A stretch of DNA of 64,000 nucleotides from SIG459 sp045538735. Its GTDB lineage: Bacteria; Bacillota; Clostridia; Oscillospirales; Oscillospiraceae. This document shows positions 41,557-48,576 of the stretch, one piece after another (within the stretch, counting starts at the first letter, position 1; each line of letters starts with the position of its first letter). The stretch is from the NCBI GenBank assembly GCA_045538735.1, contig JAZSRY010000004.1, positions 1 to 64,000 on the forward strand, written 5' to 3'. Made by a program: the position numbers and the translations under genes. Under the pieces are notes generated by a model. That model was not told the origin of the DNA, did not search any database, and was given only the letters and a program-made list of their open reading frames with translations.

Positions 41557-42423
41557 ATGGAACACAAGAAGCTACAGGACCATATCATTATGTATCTCAA
41601 AATAGTAGCCGGATGCATTATCTACTCCGCAAGCTTTCGCTTTTTCATCTATCCCAATGATGTTGTTCTGGGTGGTGTTGTAGGTATTGCCACCATCATC
41701 AATTATCTCACCGATCTTCCTGTAGGTATTATGACAATAGTTTTCAACATCCCGCTGTTTATATTCTCCTGGAAGCATTTCGGTCTGAAGTTTATTATCG
41801 CAAGCCTTACCGGCATGGCATTGAGTTCTGCATTGATGGATATTTTCGAGCTGGTGCCCTTCGTGGCAACCACCGACCCTCTGCTGGCCTCCACCATCGG
41901 CGGAGTTATCAAGGGTCTCGGCCTCGGTCTTATTTATTCCACCACTGCAACTGTTGGCGGCACGGACATAATCGCCAAGTTCCTCCGCCGCAAGTATCAG
42001 CATATAAACTTTTCCACCTTCCTCCTTATTATGGACGTGGCCATATTCCTGCTTTTTGCCCTTCTCTTCGGCAAGCTGGACAGCGCCATGTATTCTGCAA
42101 TATGCATGTTCATCACCTCTCAGGCTGTGGATATAGTGCTCTACGGCGCTGTGAACAGTAAGGTCTGCTATGTTATCACTGATGAGAGCGCTGCGGTAAA
42201 GGAGGCCATAACCGGCAAGCTCCGCCGGGGCGTAACATATATCCACGGCGAGGGCGCATGGTCGGGACAGCAGAAGAATATAATCCTCTGCGTTATCAAG
42301 CGCAACCAGATAGTTGAGCTGAAAAAGCTGGTCAGAGAAATTGACGAAAAAGCATTTATGATAGTCTCCGATTCCCGCGAGGTCTTTGGAAAGGGATTTA
42401 CCCACATCGCTGACGAAAACTGA
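41557..42423 (+). CDS. YitT family membrane protein (DUF161/DUF2179)
   Basis: 288 aa, TGGAGGAAG ribosome site. Five to six TMs in the first ~205 residues with family motifs FFIYPNDVVLGGVVGIATI and GLGLIYSTTATVGGTDIIAKFL, then the cytoplasmic DUF2179 domain (VCYVITDESAAVKEAITGKLRRGVTYIHGEGAWSGQQKNIILCVIKRNQIVELKKLVREIDEKAFMIVSDSREVFGKGF). YitT proteins are widespread in Firmicutes; function is not settled. Same strand and 16 bp after the topoisomerase subunit, perhaps cotranscribed. Confidence 0.9.
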   Translation: MEHKKLQDHIIMYLKIVAGCIIYSASFRFFIYPNDVVLGGVVGIATIINYLTDLPVGIMTIVFNIPLFIFSWKHFGLKFIIASLTGMALSSALMDIFELVPFVATTDPLLASTIGGVIKGLGLGLIYSTTATVGGTDIIAKFLRRKYQHINFSTFLLIMDVAIFLLFALLFGKLDSAMYSAICMFITSQAVDIVLYGAVNSKVCYVITDESAAVKEAITGKLRRGVTYIHGEGAWSGQQKNIILCVIKRNQIVELKKLVREIDEKAFMIVSDSREVFGKGFTHIADEN

Positions 42424-42442
42424 AAGGAGTTGAGCCGCAAAT

Positions 42443-43696
42443 ATGAAAGCAGGAAAGCTTATAACCTTTGTTTTAATAGCCTGCCTTGCCCTTTCTGCTG
42501 CAGGATGCGGCTCCCTCTTCAGCTCGGAGTATTATTATTCAGAGCCCTTCCATGAGGAAAGCATTCCCGAAAACGATGCCGACGCGGAAATCCGCGACCG
42601 GCAGGCGCTGAAGGAGGCGATTCTTGAGCTTGTTGAGGAAGGCAAAGCCGAGGGACAGTTCCGCTTCGGAAATTACAGCGGAAGCCTGCAGGACGATTTG
42701 GCCGCGGTTTGCCACGAGATAAAAACCTCCACACCCATCGGGGCCTACGCGGTGGAGGATATAAGCTATGACACAAGCAGAATAGTCAGTTATTACACCG
42801 CTGCTCTTCGTATCGACTATAAGAGAAGCGCGGCGGAAATTGCCGCCGTTGAGAGCATCAACGGTCTCGCGGAGCTGCGCAAGCATGTGCTGCGTGTTTT
42901 CGGCTCCCATTCCCCTCTGTCCGTGATAGAAATTTACTCCACCTATGCGTCTGAAGACTATATCGGCTCTATCATAAGGGATAATTATTATTCCGATCCT
43001 CTCCTTGCAACGGAGCTTCCGACCTTCACTGTGGAAGCTTTTCCCGACTCCGGACCGGAGCGGATATACCGTATTGAGTTTAAATATTCAAAATCGGATA
43101 TAATGCTCTCCGAGATGCTGAAGGAGCTTGAAAACCGTGTTTTGGAGTTGGTGCAGAAGGTGAGCGGAGCCGATGAGCTCAACCGCGCTCTGAGCGCCGC
43201 CCGACTTATAAATGAGGCGGTCAGCGCCGAGAACACCGCCGAAAACAAAAATACCGCCTATGGCTGCCTCATAGAGGGCGATGACAGTCCGATGGCAATG
43301 GCTATGGCGTATAAGGCGCTGTGCAATGAACTGGGCATCACCTGCCATGTGGTAAGAGGTGAGCGCAAGGATTCGCAGGAGTTCAATTACGGCTGGAATA
43401 TCGTGGAAATAGACGGGAACTATTACCATATGGATCTGAGCCGTATGGATGAAAGCTATGCTCTTGCCCTTTTGCTGAGCGATGACGATATGTGGGGACG
43501 CTATGACTGGGACAGCGCGAAGTATCCTGCCTGCAATGGTATACTTGATTCCGAAGATGTCTTTGATATAGGAATTGGTGATGGCGGCAACAAGCCTCAG
43601 CTTCCTCCCTCCGGCGGAAACGAGGCTACAGAGTCTCTGCCTCCCGATGAAAATCCCCTGCAGGAAAACGAAACGGGAAATCAGAGTGCTGAATAA
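42443..43696 (+). CDS. lipoprotein with degenerate transglutaminase-like domain
   Basis: 417 aa, GAAAGGAG ribosome site. Lipobox at Cys22 (AAGC). After a long helical region (~30-260), residues ~265-345 fit the transglutaminase-like fold: SPMAMAMAYKALCNELGITCHVVRG, then FNYGWNIVEIDGNYYHMDLS. At the catalytic Cys position (15 residues before LG) there is Pro283, the His of HAWN is replaced (YGWN), and only the Asp remains, so peptidase or transglutaminase activity is unlikely; a binding role is inferred. The tail (~375-417) is Pro/Ser/Glu-rich. Located outside the membrane. Confidence 0.75.
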   Translation: MKAGKLITFVLIACLALSAAGCGSLFSSEYYYSEPFHEESIPENDADAEIRDRQALKEAILELVEEGKAEGQFRFGNYSGSLQDDLAAVCHEIKTSTPIGAYAVEDISYDTSRIVSYYTAALRIDYKRSAAEIAAVESINGLAELRKHVLRVFGSHSPLSVIEIYSTYASEDYIGSIIRDNYYSDPLLATELPTFTVEAFPDSGPERIYRIEFKYSKSDIMLSEMLKELENRVLELVQKVSGADELNRALSAARLINEAVSAENTAENKNTAYGCLIEGDDSPMAMAMAYKALCNELGITCHVVRGERKDSQEFNYGWNIVEIDGNYYHMDLSRMDESYALALLLSDDDMWGRYDWDSAKYPACNGILDSEDVFDIGIGDGGNKPQLPPSGGNEATESLPPDENPLQENETGNQSAE

Positions 43697-43720
43697 TCCC
43701 GAAAAAGACCGTTTTAGGTA

Positions 43721-43748
43721 TTGACAAATAATTCGGATGTGCTATAAT
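43721..43748 (+). promoter_or_regulatory. consensus promoter of tRNA-Gly
   Basis: TTGACA and TATAAT, both perfect, spaced 16 bp, 20 bp before the tRNA. Confidence 0.85.
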
Positions 43749-43768
43749 AAGCAGGCGCTGAAAAATGC

Positions 43769-43844
43769 GCGGCTGTAGCTCATCCGGTAGAGCGCCACCT
43801 TGCCAAGGTGGAGGTAGCGAGTTCGAGCCTCGTCAGCCGCTCCA
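43769..43844 (+). tRNA. tRNA-Gly (anticodon GCC)
   Basis: 76 nt with encoded CCA. Acceptor GCGGCTG/CAGCCGC fully paired, anticodon arm CCACC-ttGCCaa-GGTGG, T-loop GTTCGAGCC. Reads GGC and GGU. Confidence 0.96.
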
Positions 43845-43846
43845 AA

Positions 43847-43880
43847 AAAAGCATCCGCTTATGCGGATGCTTTTCTTTTT
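43847..43880 (+). terminator. terminator of tRNA-Gly
   Basis: AAAAGCATCCGC and its complement, TTAT loop, followed by a long T-rich tract. No mini-hairpin array follows this tRNA, unlike the other two. Confidence 0.85.
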
Positions 43881-44001
43881 TTTATTGCTTTGTGGGGGAA
43901 TGAACGGAAATTATTTGTTCTCCCGAGCCTTTTGTGGGGCTTGTAAGAATATGAAAAAAGTGGTAAAATACTTGGAAAAACAGACCCCCGAGGAGGAAAA
44001 G

Positions 44002-44799
44002 ATGAAAAAGATCGCTTTTATCGGCTGCGGAAATATGGGCGGCGCCATTGTTCGCGCGGTATGCGCAAGGGTGGAGAGCAAAAGTGTATATCTTGCAAAC
44101 CGCACCCGCAGCAAGGCGGAAGCCCTTGCGGATGAGTGCGGCTGCAATGTGTGCGCGGATAACCGCGAGGCGGCAAAGGATGCAGATTATATTTTCCTCG
44201 GAGTTAAGCCCTGGCAGATTGCCGATGTTATAAAAGAGATTGCCGATGTGCTTGAGGGCAATGAGCTGATAGTGTCTATGGCTGCAGGTGTGCCCGGAAG
44301 CGTTATGGCGGCTCTCCTTTCCGAAAAGGGCAACGGCGTTGTCCGCATTATGCCCAACACTCCCTGCGCAATAGGCGAAGGACTCGTTATAATCTCCGCA
44401 TATGAGGGTGTCAGCGAGGCGCGCGTCAAGGAACTTGAGGAGATTCTCTCAGGCTGCGGAATGATAGGACGCTGCAGCGAGGAGCAGGCTGAAGCGGCGA
44501 TGACTGTGGGCGGCTGCACTCCCGCGTTCACTTATATGTTTATAGAAGCTCTTGCAGATGGCGGCGTGAGAACGGGCATAAAGCGCAGCGATGCCATGCT
44601 CTGGGCGGCTCAGGCTGTGGCGGGCGCTGCAAAGCTTGTGATAGAAAGCGGCGAGCATCCCGGGGCACTGAAGGACGCGGTTTGTTCTCCCAAGGGCGCA
44701 ACCATAGAAGGCATACGCACCCTTGAAATGAATGCCTTCCGCGGCGGCGTTATGGATGCCGTTGTCGTGGCTGCAAAGCGCAGCGCGAACATGGACTAA
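44002..44799 (+). CDS. proC: pyrroline-5-carboxylate reductase
   Basis: 265 aa from ATG with GAGGAGGAAAAG upstream; the longer in-frame reading that starts before it would run through the tRNA-Gly gene and is rejected. N-terminal NAD(P) fold KIAFIGCGNMGGAI, then FLGVKPWQIADVI and RIMPNTPCAIGEG, and the C-terminal dimer domain with GCTPAFTYMFIEALADGGVR and PKGATIEGIRTLE, all diagnostic of ProC. Reduces pyrroline-5-carboxylate to proline in the cytosol. No proA/proB next to it. Likely cotranscribed with the rhomboid gene 41 bp downstream. Confidence 0.95.
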   Translation: MKKIAFIGCGNMGGAIVRAVCARVESKSVYLANRTRSKAEALADECGCNVCADNREAAKDADYIFLGVKPWQIADVIKEIADVLEGNELIVSMAAGVPGSVMAALLSEKGNGVVRIMPNTPCAIGEGLVIISAYEGVSEARVKELEEILSGCGMIGRCSEEQAEAAMTVGGCTPAFTYMFIEALADGGVRTGIKRSDAMLWAAQAVAGAAKLVIESGEHPGALKDAVCSPKGATIEGIRTLEMNAFRGGVMDAVVVAAKRSANMD

Positions 44800-44840
44800 G
44801 GCGCTGATACAGTTGATTCTTTCGAAAGAGGTATATTCAC

Positions 44841-45428
44841 TTGGCGGCTAATAAGAGAAAAAAGGGAGCATTTTTGCAGTATAACGCCCCCACAACTCTG
44901 ACCTTTTCCCTTTTGTGTCTGTTCGTTTTATTTCTGGATTTTCTAACGGACGGCAACTCAACGGTGAAGCTTTTCTGCGTTTACCGTTCATCATGGTCAG
45001 ATCCTTTGAGCTACATAAGAATATTCACCCATGTTCTGGGACACGCGGACTTTTCTCACCTCACGGGCAATCTGGTGCTTATGCTTGTTGTGGGACCCGC
45101 CCTTGAGGAGCGCTACGGCAGCGGCAATATGTGGTGGGCGATCGTGGTGACCGCCCTTGTGTCGGGCATCATCCAGTGCCTTTTCTTCCCCAGTTCTGCG
45201 CTGATGGGAGCCAGCGGCATAGTGTTCATGATGATAATCATCTCCTCCCTTGGAGGAATGAGAGGCGGAATACCCATAACCCTTATTCTGGTGTTTATCA
45301 TTTATATCGGCGGAGAAATCTACAGCGGCATAACCACCCACGATAATATCTCCCAGATAACCCATATTGTGGGCGGTATTTGCGGAGCAATAATGGGCAT
45401 CGGCATGAGAGCCCGAGGCAGAAAATAA
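44841..45428 (+). CDS. rhomboid family intramembrane serine protease
   Basis: 195 aa, TTG start after AAAGAGGTAT. Six hydrophobic segments. Motifs: RIFTHVLGHADFSHLTGNLVLM (HxxxN in TM2), SSALMGASGIVFMMI (GxSG with the nucleophilic Ser in TM4) and ISQITHIVGGICGAIMG (catalytic His in TM6). So the Ser-His dyad is intact. Cleaves membrane protein segments; bacterial targets are mostly unknown. Confidence 0.92.
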   Translation: MAANKRKKGAFLQYNAPTTLTFSLLCLFVLFLDFLTDGNSTVKLFCVYRSSWSDPLSYIRIFTHVLGHADFSHLTGNLVLMLVVGPALEERYGSGNMWWAIVVTALVSGIIQCLFFPSSALMGASGIVFMMIIISSLGGMRGGIPITLILVFIIYIGGEIYSGITTHDNISQITHIVGGICGAIMGIGMRARGRK

Positions 45429-45440
45429 GACCTGCATATA

Positions 45441-45476
45441 AAAAAGGAAGCAGTTCATATGAACTGCTTCCTTTTT
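45441..45476. terminator. bidirectional terminator
   Basis: AAAAAGGAAGCAGTTC and its complement with an ATAT centre; shared by the rhomboid gene and the DUF4349 gene. Confidence 0.85.
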
Positions 45477-45488
45477 ATGTTTCAAAAC

Positions 45489-46469
45489 TTATTCTTTGTT
45501 TTCTTCGTCTTTGCTCTCCTCAACTTTAGGAGCAAGGGCGGCCTTGCGGGGGGCTCTTCTTTTCTTTACAGAGCGCACAACTATAATCACGACCACGGCG
45601 ATGATAACAAGCCAGATGATCCAACCTACCCAGTGGCGGGCAAAGCGGAGAGCAAAGTCCTGGATATTATCCACAAATCTGGAGCTGCCGCGCTTGAAGG
45701 CCTCGGCCAGCTTTGCGCCGAAACCGATGACGGGCTCTTCAACCTCGGTGAGCACATAAACCTCCTGCAGGTAGATGCTGATGGTGGAATAACCCACGAG
45801 GGAGTCATACTTGCGGAGAGTTCCGGTGAGCTGCTCGATCTGGTACTCGGTCTCGCTGAGAGCGTTTTCCAGATCTATGATATCCTCCATGTTCTCGGCC
45901 TTGGCGAGAAGGTTCTGGAGGCGCTCCTGCTTTATTTTCTGGGTCTCAAGACGAGCCTCGGTGTCGTAGTAGGCCTCGCTTATGTCGGTGGCGCTGCGAT
46001 CCATAGAGTTGAGCTGGCAAAGCTCACCCACGGAGGAGCAGAAGGAGTCGAAATTCTTGGCGGGAACGCGGACGGTGTAGTTGCCGGAGCGGTAGGTGCC
46101 GTAGTTATTCACGTTGCTGCGCTCGAAGTAGCCGCCCATCTTGTTTACGAGAGCCTCAAGACCTGCCACAGACTCGTCAAAAGCGGTGGTCTCAAGCTCC
46201 ATGTTGGCTTTATAGATGAGCTTGGTGTTTGCGGGCAGGCCGCTGCCTGCGCTGTCCTCGGAATCAGCAGGTTCGGGGGCTTCAACTGCGTAGCCGTAGT
46301 CATAGCTCACCTCGGGCATGGGCGCGGGAGCTGCGGGCTCTGCAGGTGCTGCGGGGTCTGCAGGTGCTGCTGGGTAAGCAAGAGAATCCTTGGTGGCGCT
46401 GGCTCCGCAGCCGCAGAAGAGACAGATTGCAAGAACGAGGCAGAGAATAATGGATATGCTGCGTTTCAT
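45489..46469 (-). CDS. DUF4349 lipoprotein with C-terminal membrane segment
   Basis: 326 aa. Signal peptide with a Cys cluster; Cys21 after Gly is the likely lipidation site. Next comes a Pro/Ala/Glu linker (PAAPADPAAPAEP), then the DUF4349 domain (~85-265): IYKANMELETTAFDESVAGLEALVNKMGGYFE, YTVRVPAKNFDSF, coiled coil EARLETQKIKQERLQNLLAKAENMEDIIDLENALSETEYQIEQLTG, and YSTISIYLQEV. A TM near 282-302 and a charged tail end the protein. Function unknown; the topology is that of an external sensor or structural protein. Confidence 0.88.
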   Translation of the reverse strand: MKRSISIILCLVLAICLFCGCGASATKDSLAYPAAPADPAAPAEPAAPAPMPEVSYDYGYAVEAPEPADSEDSAGSGLPANTKLIYKANMELETTAFDESVAGLEALVNKMGGYFERSNVNNYGTYRSGNYTVRVPAKNFDSFCSSVGELCQLNSMDRSATDISEAYYDTEARLETQKIKQERLQNLLAKAENMEDIIDLENALSETEYQIEQLTGTLRKYDSLVGYSTISIYLQEVYVLTEVEEPVIGFGAKLAEAFKRGSSRFVDNIQDFALRFARHWVGWIIWLVIIAVVVIIVVRSVKKRRAPRKAALAPKVEESKDEENKE

Positions 46470-46606
46470 TTTTTGTCCTCCTTTAATTCTTTGTTTGTCG
46501 CACTAAAAAGTTTTATTACTTCTATGACGGAAAAATAGGGAAAAAGTTTCAGCTTCAGGTGCAAAAAATATGGTGTTTTCAATAAAATTATAAAGCATTG
46601 CTTTCC

Positions 46607-46636
46607 TTGACACAAGAGCCTTTGTCATGGTAAATT
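46607..46636 (+). promoter_or_regulatory. promoter of tRNA-Ser
   Basis: TTGACA (46607-46612), 18-bp spacer, TAAATT (46631-46636), 22 bp before the tRNA. Confidence 0.65.
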
Positions 46637-46658
46637 AAATGGGCTGAAAACTTCATAT

Positions 46659-46749
46659 GGAGGTGTATCGAAGTGGTCGTAACGAGGCTGACTCGAAATC
46701 AGTTGGCGGGTCAAACCGCCCGGGGGTTCGAATCCCTCCACCTCCGCCA
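46659..46749 (+). tRNA. tRNA-Ser (anticodon CGA)
   Basis: 91 nt with encoded CCA and a long variable arm, as expected for serine. Acceptor GGAGGTG/CACCTCC, anticodon arm TGACT-CGA-AATCA, T-arm GGGGTTCGAATCCC (spelled as GGGGG-TTCGAAT-CCCTC in place). Reads UCG. Confidence 0.95.
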
Positions 46750-46752
46750 TAT

Positions 46753-46787
46753 AAAAAGAGAGCGTCCGCAGGGCGCTCTCTTTTTAT
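46753..46787 (+). terminator. terminator of tRNA-Ser
   Basis: 12-bp stem AAAAAGAGAGCG/CGCTCTCTTTTT with a 9-base apical region. An incomplete copy of this hairpin recurs at 47140-47168. Confidence 0.85.
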
Positions 46788-46794
46788 ATCGTGG

Positions 46795-46845
46795 TGGGAT
46801 TCGAAGTTTATGCCCCGGATGGGGTAAATCCCTCCACCTCCGCCA
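46795..46845 (+). pseudogene. degenerate tRNA-Ser 3' end
   Basis: The last 19 bases (46827-46845) are identical to the 3' end of tRNA-Ser (46731-46749), including CCA, and the preceding GG-rich stretch resembles its variable and T arms. No 5' half can be found. It is followed by its own terminator at 46847, so it looks like the residue of a second tRNA-terminator unit. Confidence 0.6.
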
Positions 46846-46846
46846 G

Positions 46847-46885
46847 AAAAAGGCCTATGCTTTGATACAAAGCATAGGCCTTTTT
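46847..46885 (+). terminator. terminator after the degenerate tRNA end
   Basis: AAAAAGGCCTATGCTTT with its complement, GATA loop, T5. Confidence 0.85.
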
Positions 46886-46888
46886 CAA

Positions 46889-47064
46889 CGAAATAAATCC
46901 CTTGCGGGATTTGTGAAATACGCTTCGTGTGTGAAATATTGCTACGCAATGTGAAATACGCTGTGGCGTAGGGGGATTTATTTTATTTCACTTGATGCGC
47001 TAGCATCAAATTTCACAATTTACGAAGTAAATTATTTCACCGTGAGCAAAGCGAACGATTTCAC
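46889..47064. repeat. mini-hairpin array 2 (GAAAT/ATTTC-linked stems)
   Basis: Same plan as 12468-12640: AATCCC/GGGATT, ACGC/GTGT, ATTGC/GCAAT and TACGC/GCGTA separated by GTGAAATA, then GGATTTATTTTATTTC closing onto the opening GAAATAAATCC, then TTGATGC/GCATCAA, AATTTAC/GTAAATT and a degraded CGTGAGC/GCGAACG separated by ATTTCAC. The first hairpin and the closing arm are identical to array 1; the others differ in both arms together. Confidence 0.8.
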
Positions 47065-47139
47065 TAAAACTGCTATAGTACGAATTCATACGCAAAACTG
47101 CCGAAAATATCTCTTTTGTAGCCTATAGACATGCAAAAT

Positions 47140-47168
47140 GGGAGCGTCCGCAGGGCGCTCTCTTTTTT
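47140..47168 (+). terminator. partial duplicate of the tRNA-Ser terminator
   Basis: A 23-base core starting GAGCGTCCGCAGGG is shared with 46753-46787. With the first copy it brackets the degenerate tRNA end and array 2. Rest of 47065-47255 holds only the buk promoter. Confidence 0.65.
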
Positions 47169-47191
47169 ATTGTGAGGAAAACTGCCCCCGC

Positions 47192-47219
47192 TTGCATTTG
47201 TAAAAATTTGGAGTATAAT
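47192..47219 (+). promoter_or_regulatory. sigma-A promoter of butyrate kinase
   Basis: TTGCAT, 16-bp spacer, TATAAT, 37 bp before ATG. Confidence 0.7.
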
Positions 47220-47255
47220 ATCCCTTGATTTGTTCCCAAAAGGCAGGTATACAAA

Positions 47256-48356
47256 ATGAAACTCCTTGTAATAAACCCCGGCTCAACCTCCACCAAAATC
47301 AGCGTATTTGATGAATACAATGAAATATTTGAGGAGAGCGTTTTCCATGATGCACCCGTGCTTCTGCAGTTTCCCCATGTTAACGGTCAGGTGCCCTTCA
47401 GAAAGCAGGTCATCATAGATATATTGAAAAAGCACGGCTTTGCCCCCACTGACATAGATGTATACGTTGGACGCGGAGGCGGCGCCCACCCTCAGCGCAC
47501 CGGTGTCACCTATATAGACGATACTCTGTATAAGGACACTTTGGACGGCGTTGGCGGAAGCGAGCATGCCGCAAAGCTGGGCGTACTGCTGGCCTATGAA
47601 ATGTGCAGGGAATACGGCGGCGAGATGTACACCCTCAACCCCACCAATATTGATGAATACAACGATTATGCCCGCCTTACCGGCATAAAGGGAGTTTACC
47701 GCAATGCGCAGGCTCACCCCCTCAACCAGAAGGCCATTGCCGAAAAGCACGCGGAGAGCATGGGCAGAAAATATGAGGACTGCAACTTCGTTGTTGCCCA
47801 TATAGACGGCGGCATCACCATCAATGCCCATGACCACGGACGAATGACCGACGGCAACGTTGGCGCAGGCGGCGATGGCGCATTCACCCCCACCAGAATA
47901 GGCAGCGTTCCCGTGCTGCCCCTCCTTGACTACATCGAAGAGCATTCCGTTCAGGAGGTGCGCACCATGTGCTCCCGCTCCGGCGGCTTTGTCTCCTTCT
48001 TCGGCACCTCCGATGCAAAGGTTGTTCACCGTCTTGTTGAGGAAGGCGACCCCAAGGCCACCTTGGTCTGGAACACCATGATTTATCAGTGCTGCAAGCA
48101 GATAGGTGCAATGAGCACCGTTCTTGAAGGCAAGGTGGACGGAATTCTCCTCACCGGCGGTCTCGTGAGATATGCCGACATCGTGGAGGGTATAACCCGC
48201 CGCTGCGGCTGGATCGCGCCCATAAGCGTTTATCCCGGAGAGATGGAGCAGCAGGCTATGGCCTATTCCGTTCTTAAGGTGCTTCACGGTGAGGCGGAGG
48301 CCATCCGCTATCCCGGAAAGCCCGTCTGGGAAGGCTTCCCCTTCATTGATGACTGA
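47256..48356 (+). CDS. buk: butyrate kinase
   Basis: 366 aa. ASKHA-fold acyl kinase: N-terminal LVINPGSTSTKISVF (phosphate 1), VGRGGGAHP, then AHIDGGITINAH (phosphate 2), ILLTGGLVRY (adenosine) and YPGEMEQQAMAYSVLKVLHGE, all matching Buk rather than acetate kinase. Converts butyryl phosphate and ADP to butyrate and ATP in the last step of butyrate formation. No phosphotransbutyrylase gene (ptb) is adjacent, so ptb must be elsewhere or a related acid is used. AAAGGCAGG ribosome site; monocistronic. Confidence 0.93.
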   Translation: MKLLVINPGSTSTKISVFDEYNEIFEESVFHDAPVLLQFPHVNGQVPFRKQVIIDILKKHGFAPTDIDVYVGRGGGAHPQRTGVTYIDDTLYKDTLDGVGGSEHAAKLGVLLAYEMCREYGGEMYTLNPTNIDEYNDYARLTGIKGVYRNAQAHPLNQKAIAEKHAESMGRKYEDCNFVVAHIDGGITINAHDHGRMTDGNVGAGGDGAFTPTRIGSVPVLPLLDYIEEHSVQEVRTMCSRSGGFVSFFGTSDAKVVHRLVEEGDPKATLVWNTMIYQCCKQIGAMSTVLEGKVDGILLTGGLVRYADIVEGITRRCGWIAPISVYPGEMEQQAMAYSVLKVLHGEAEAIRYPGKPVWEGFPFIDD

Positions 48357-48404
48357 TAAGAGGTATACCATAATAATTATTTTCTGAAAAAATAAAAAAT
48401 TATG

Positions 48405-48438
48405 TAACCGCGCTCGTGCTTACGAACGCGGTTATTTG
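48405..48438 (+). terminator. terminator of butyrate kinase gene
   Basis: 13-position stem (one mismatch) from TAACCGCGCTCGT, GCTT loop, followed by a weak TTTGC tail. Confidence 0.6.
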
Positions 48439-48576
48439 CTGCAAAAAACACATATCAGGCTGGGAAAAACGACAATTTTTTGCATAAAAATCAAAAAAGA
48501 TATTGAAATATAAAAACTGCCAATATATAATGAGTATACATAATATGGGTTACATAACCCGAAGTGAGGATTACAG

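Noticed and set aside
43765..44799. 344-codon reading frame covering tRNA-Gly and proC
   Set aside because: Its 5' part runs through the tRNA and its terminator; proC has its own ATG and ribosome site at 44002.
46653..46949. Coding frames over the tRNA-Ser region
   Set aside because: They cover the tRNA, two terminators and the array start, and have no ribosome site.
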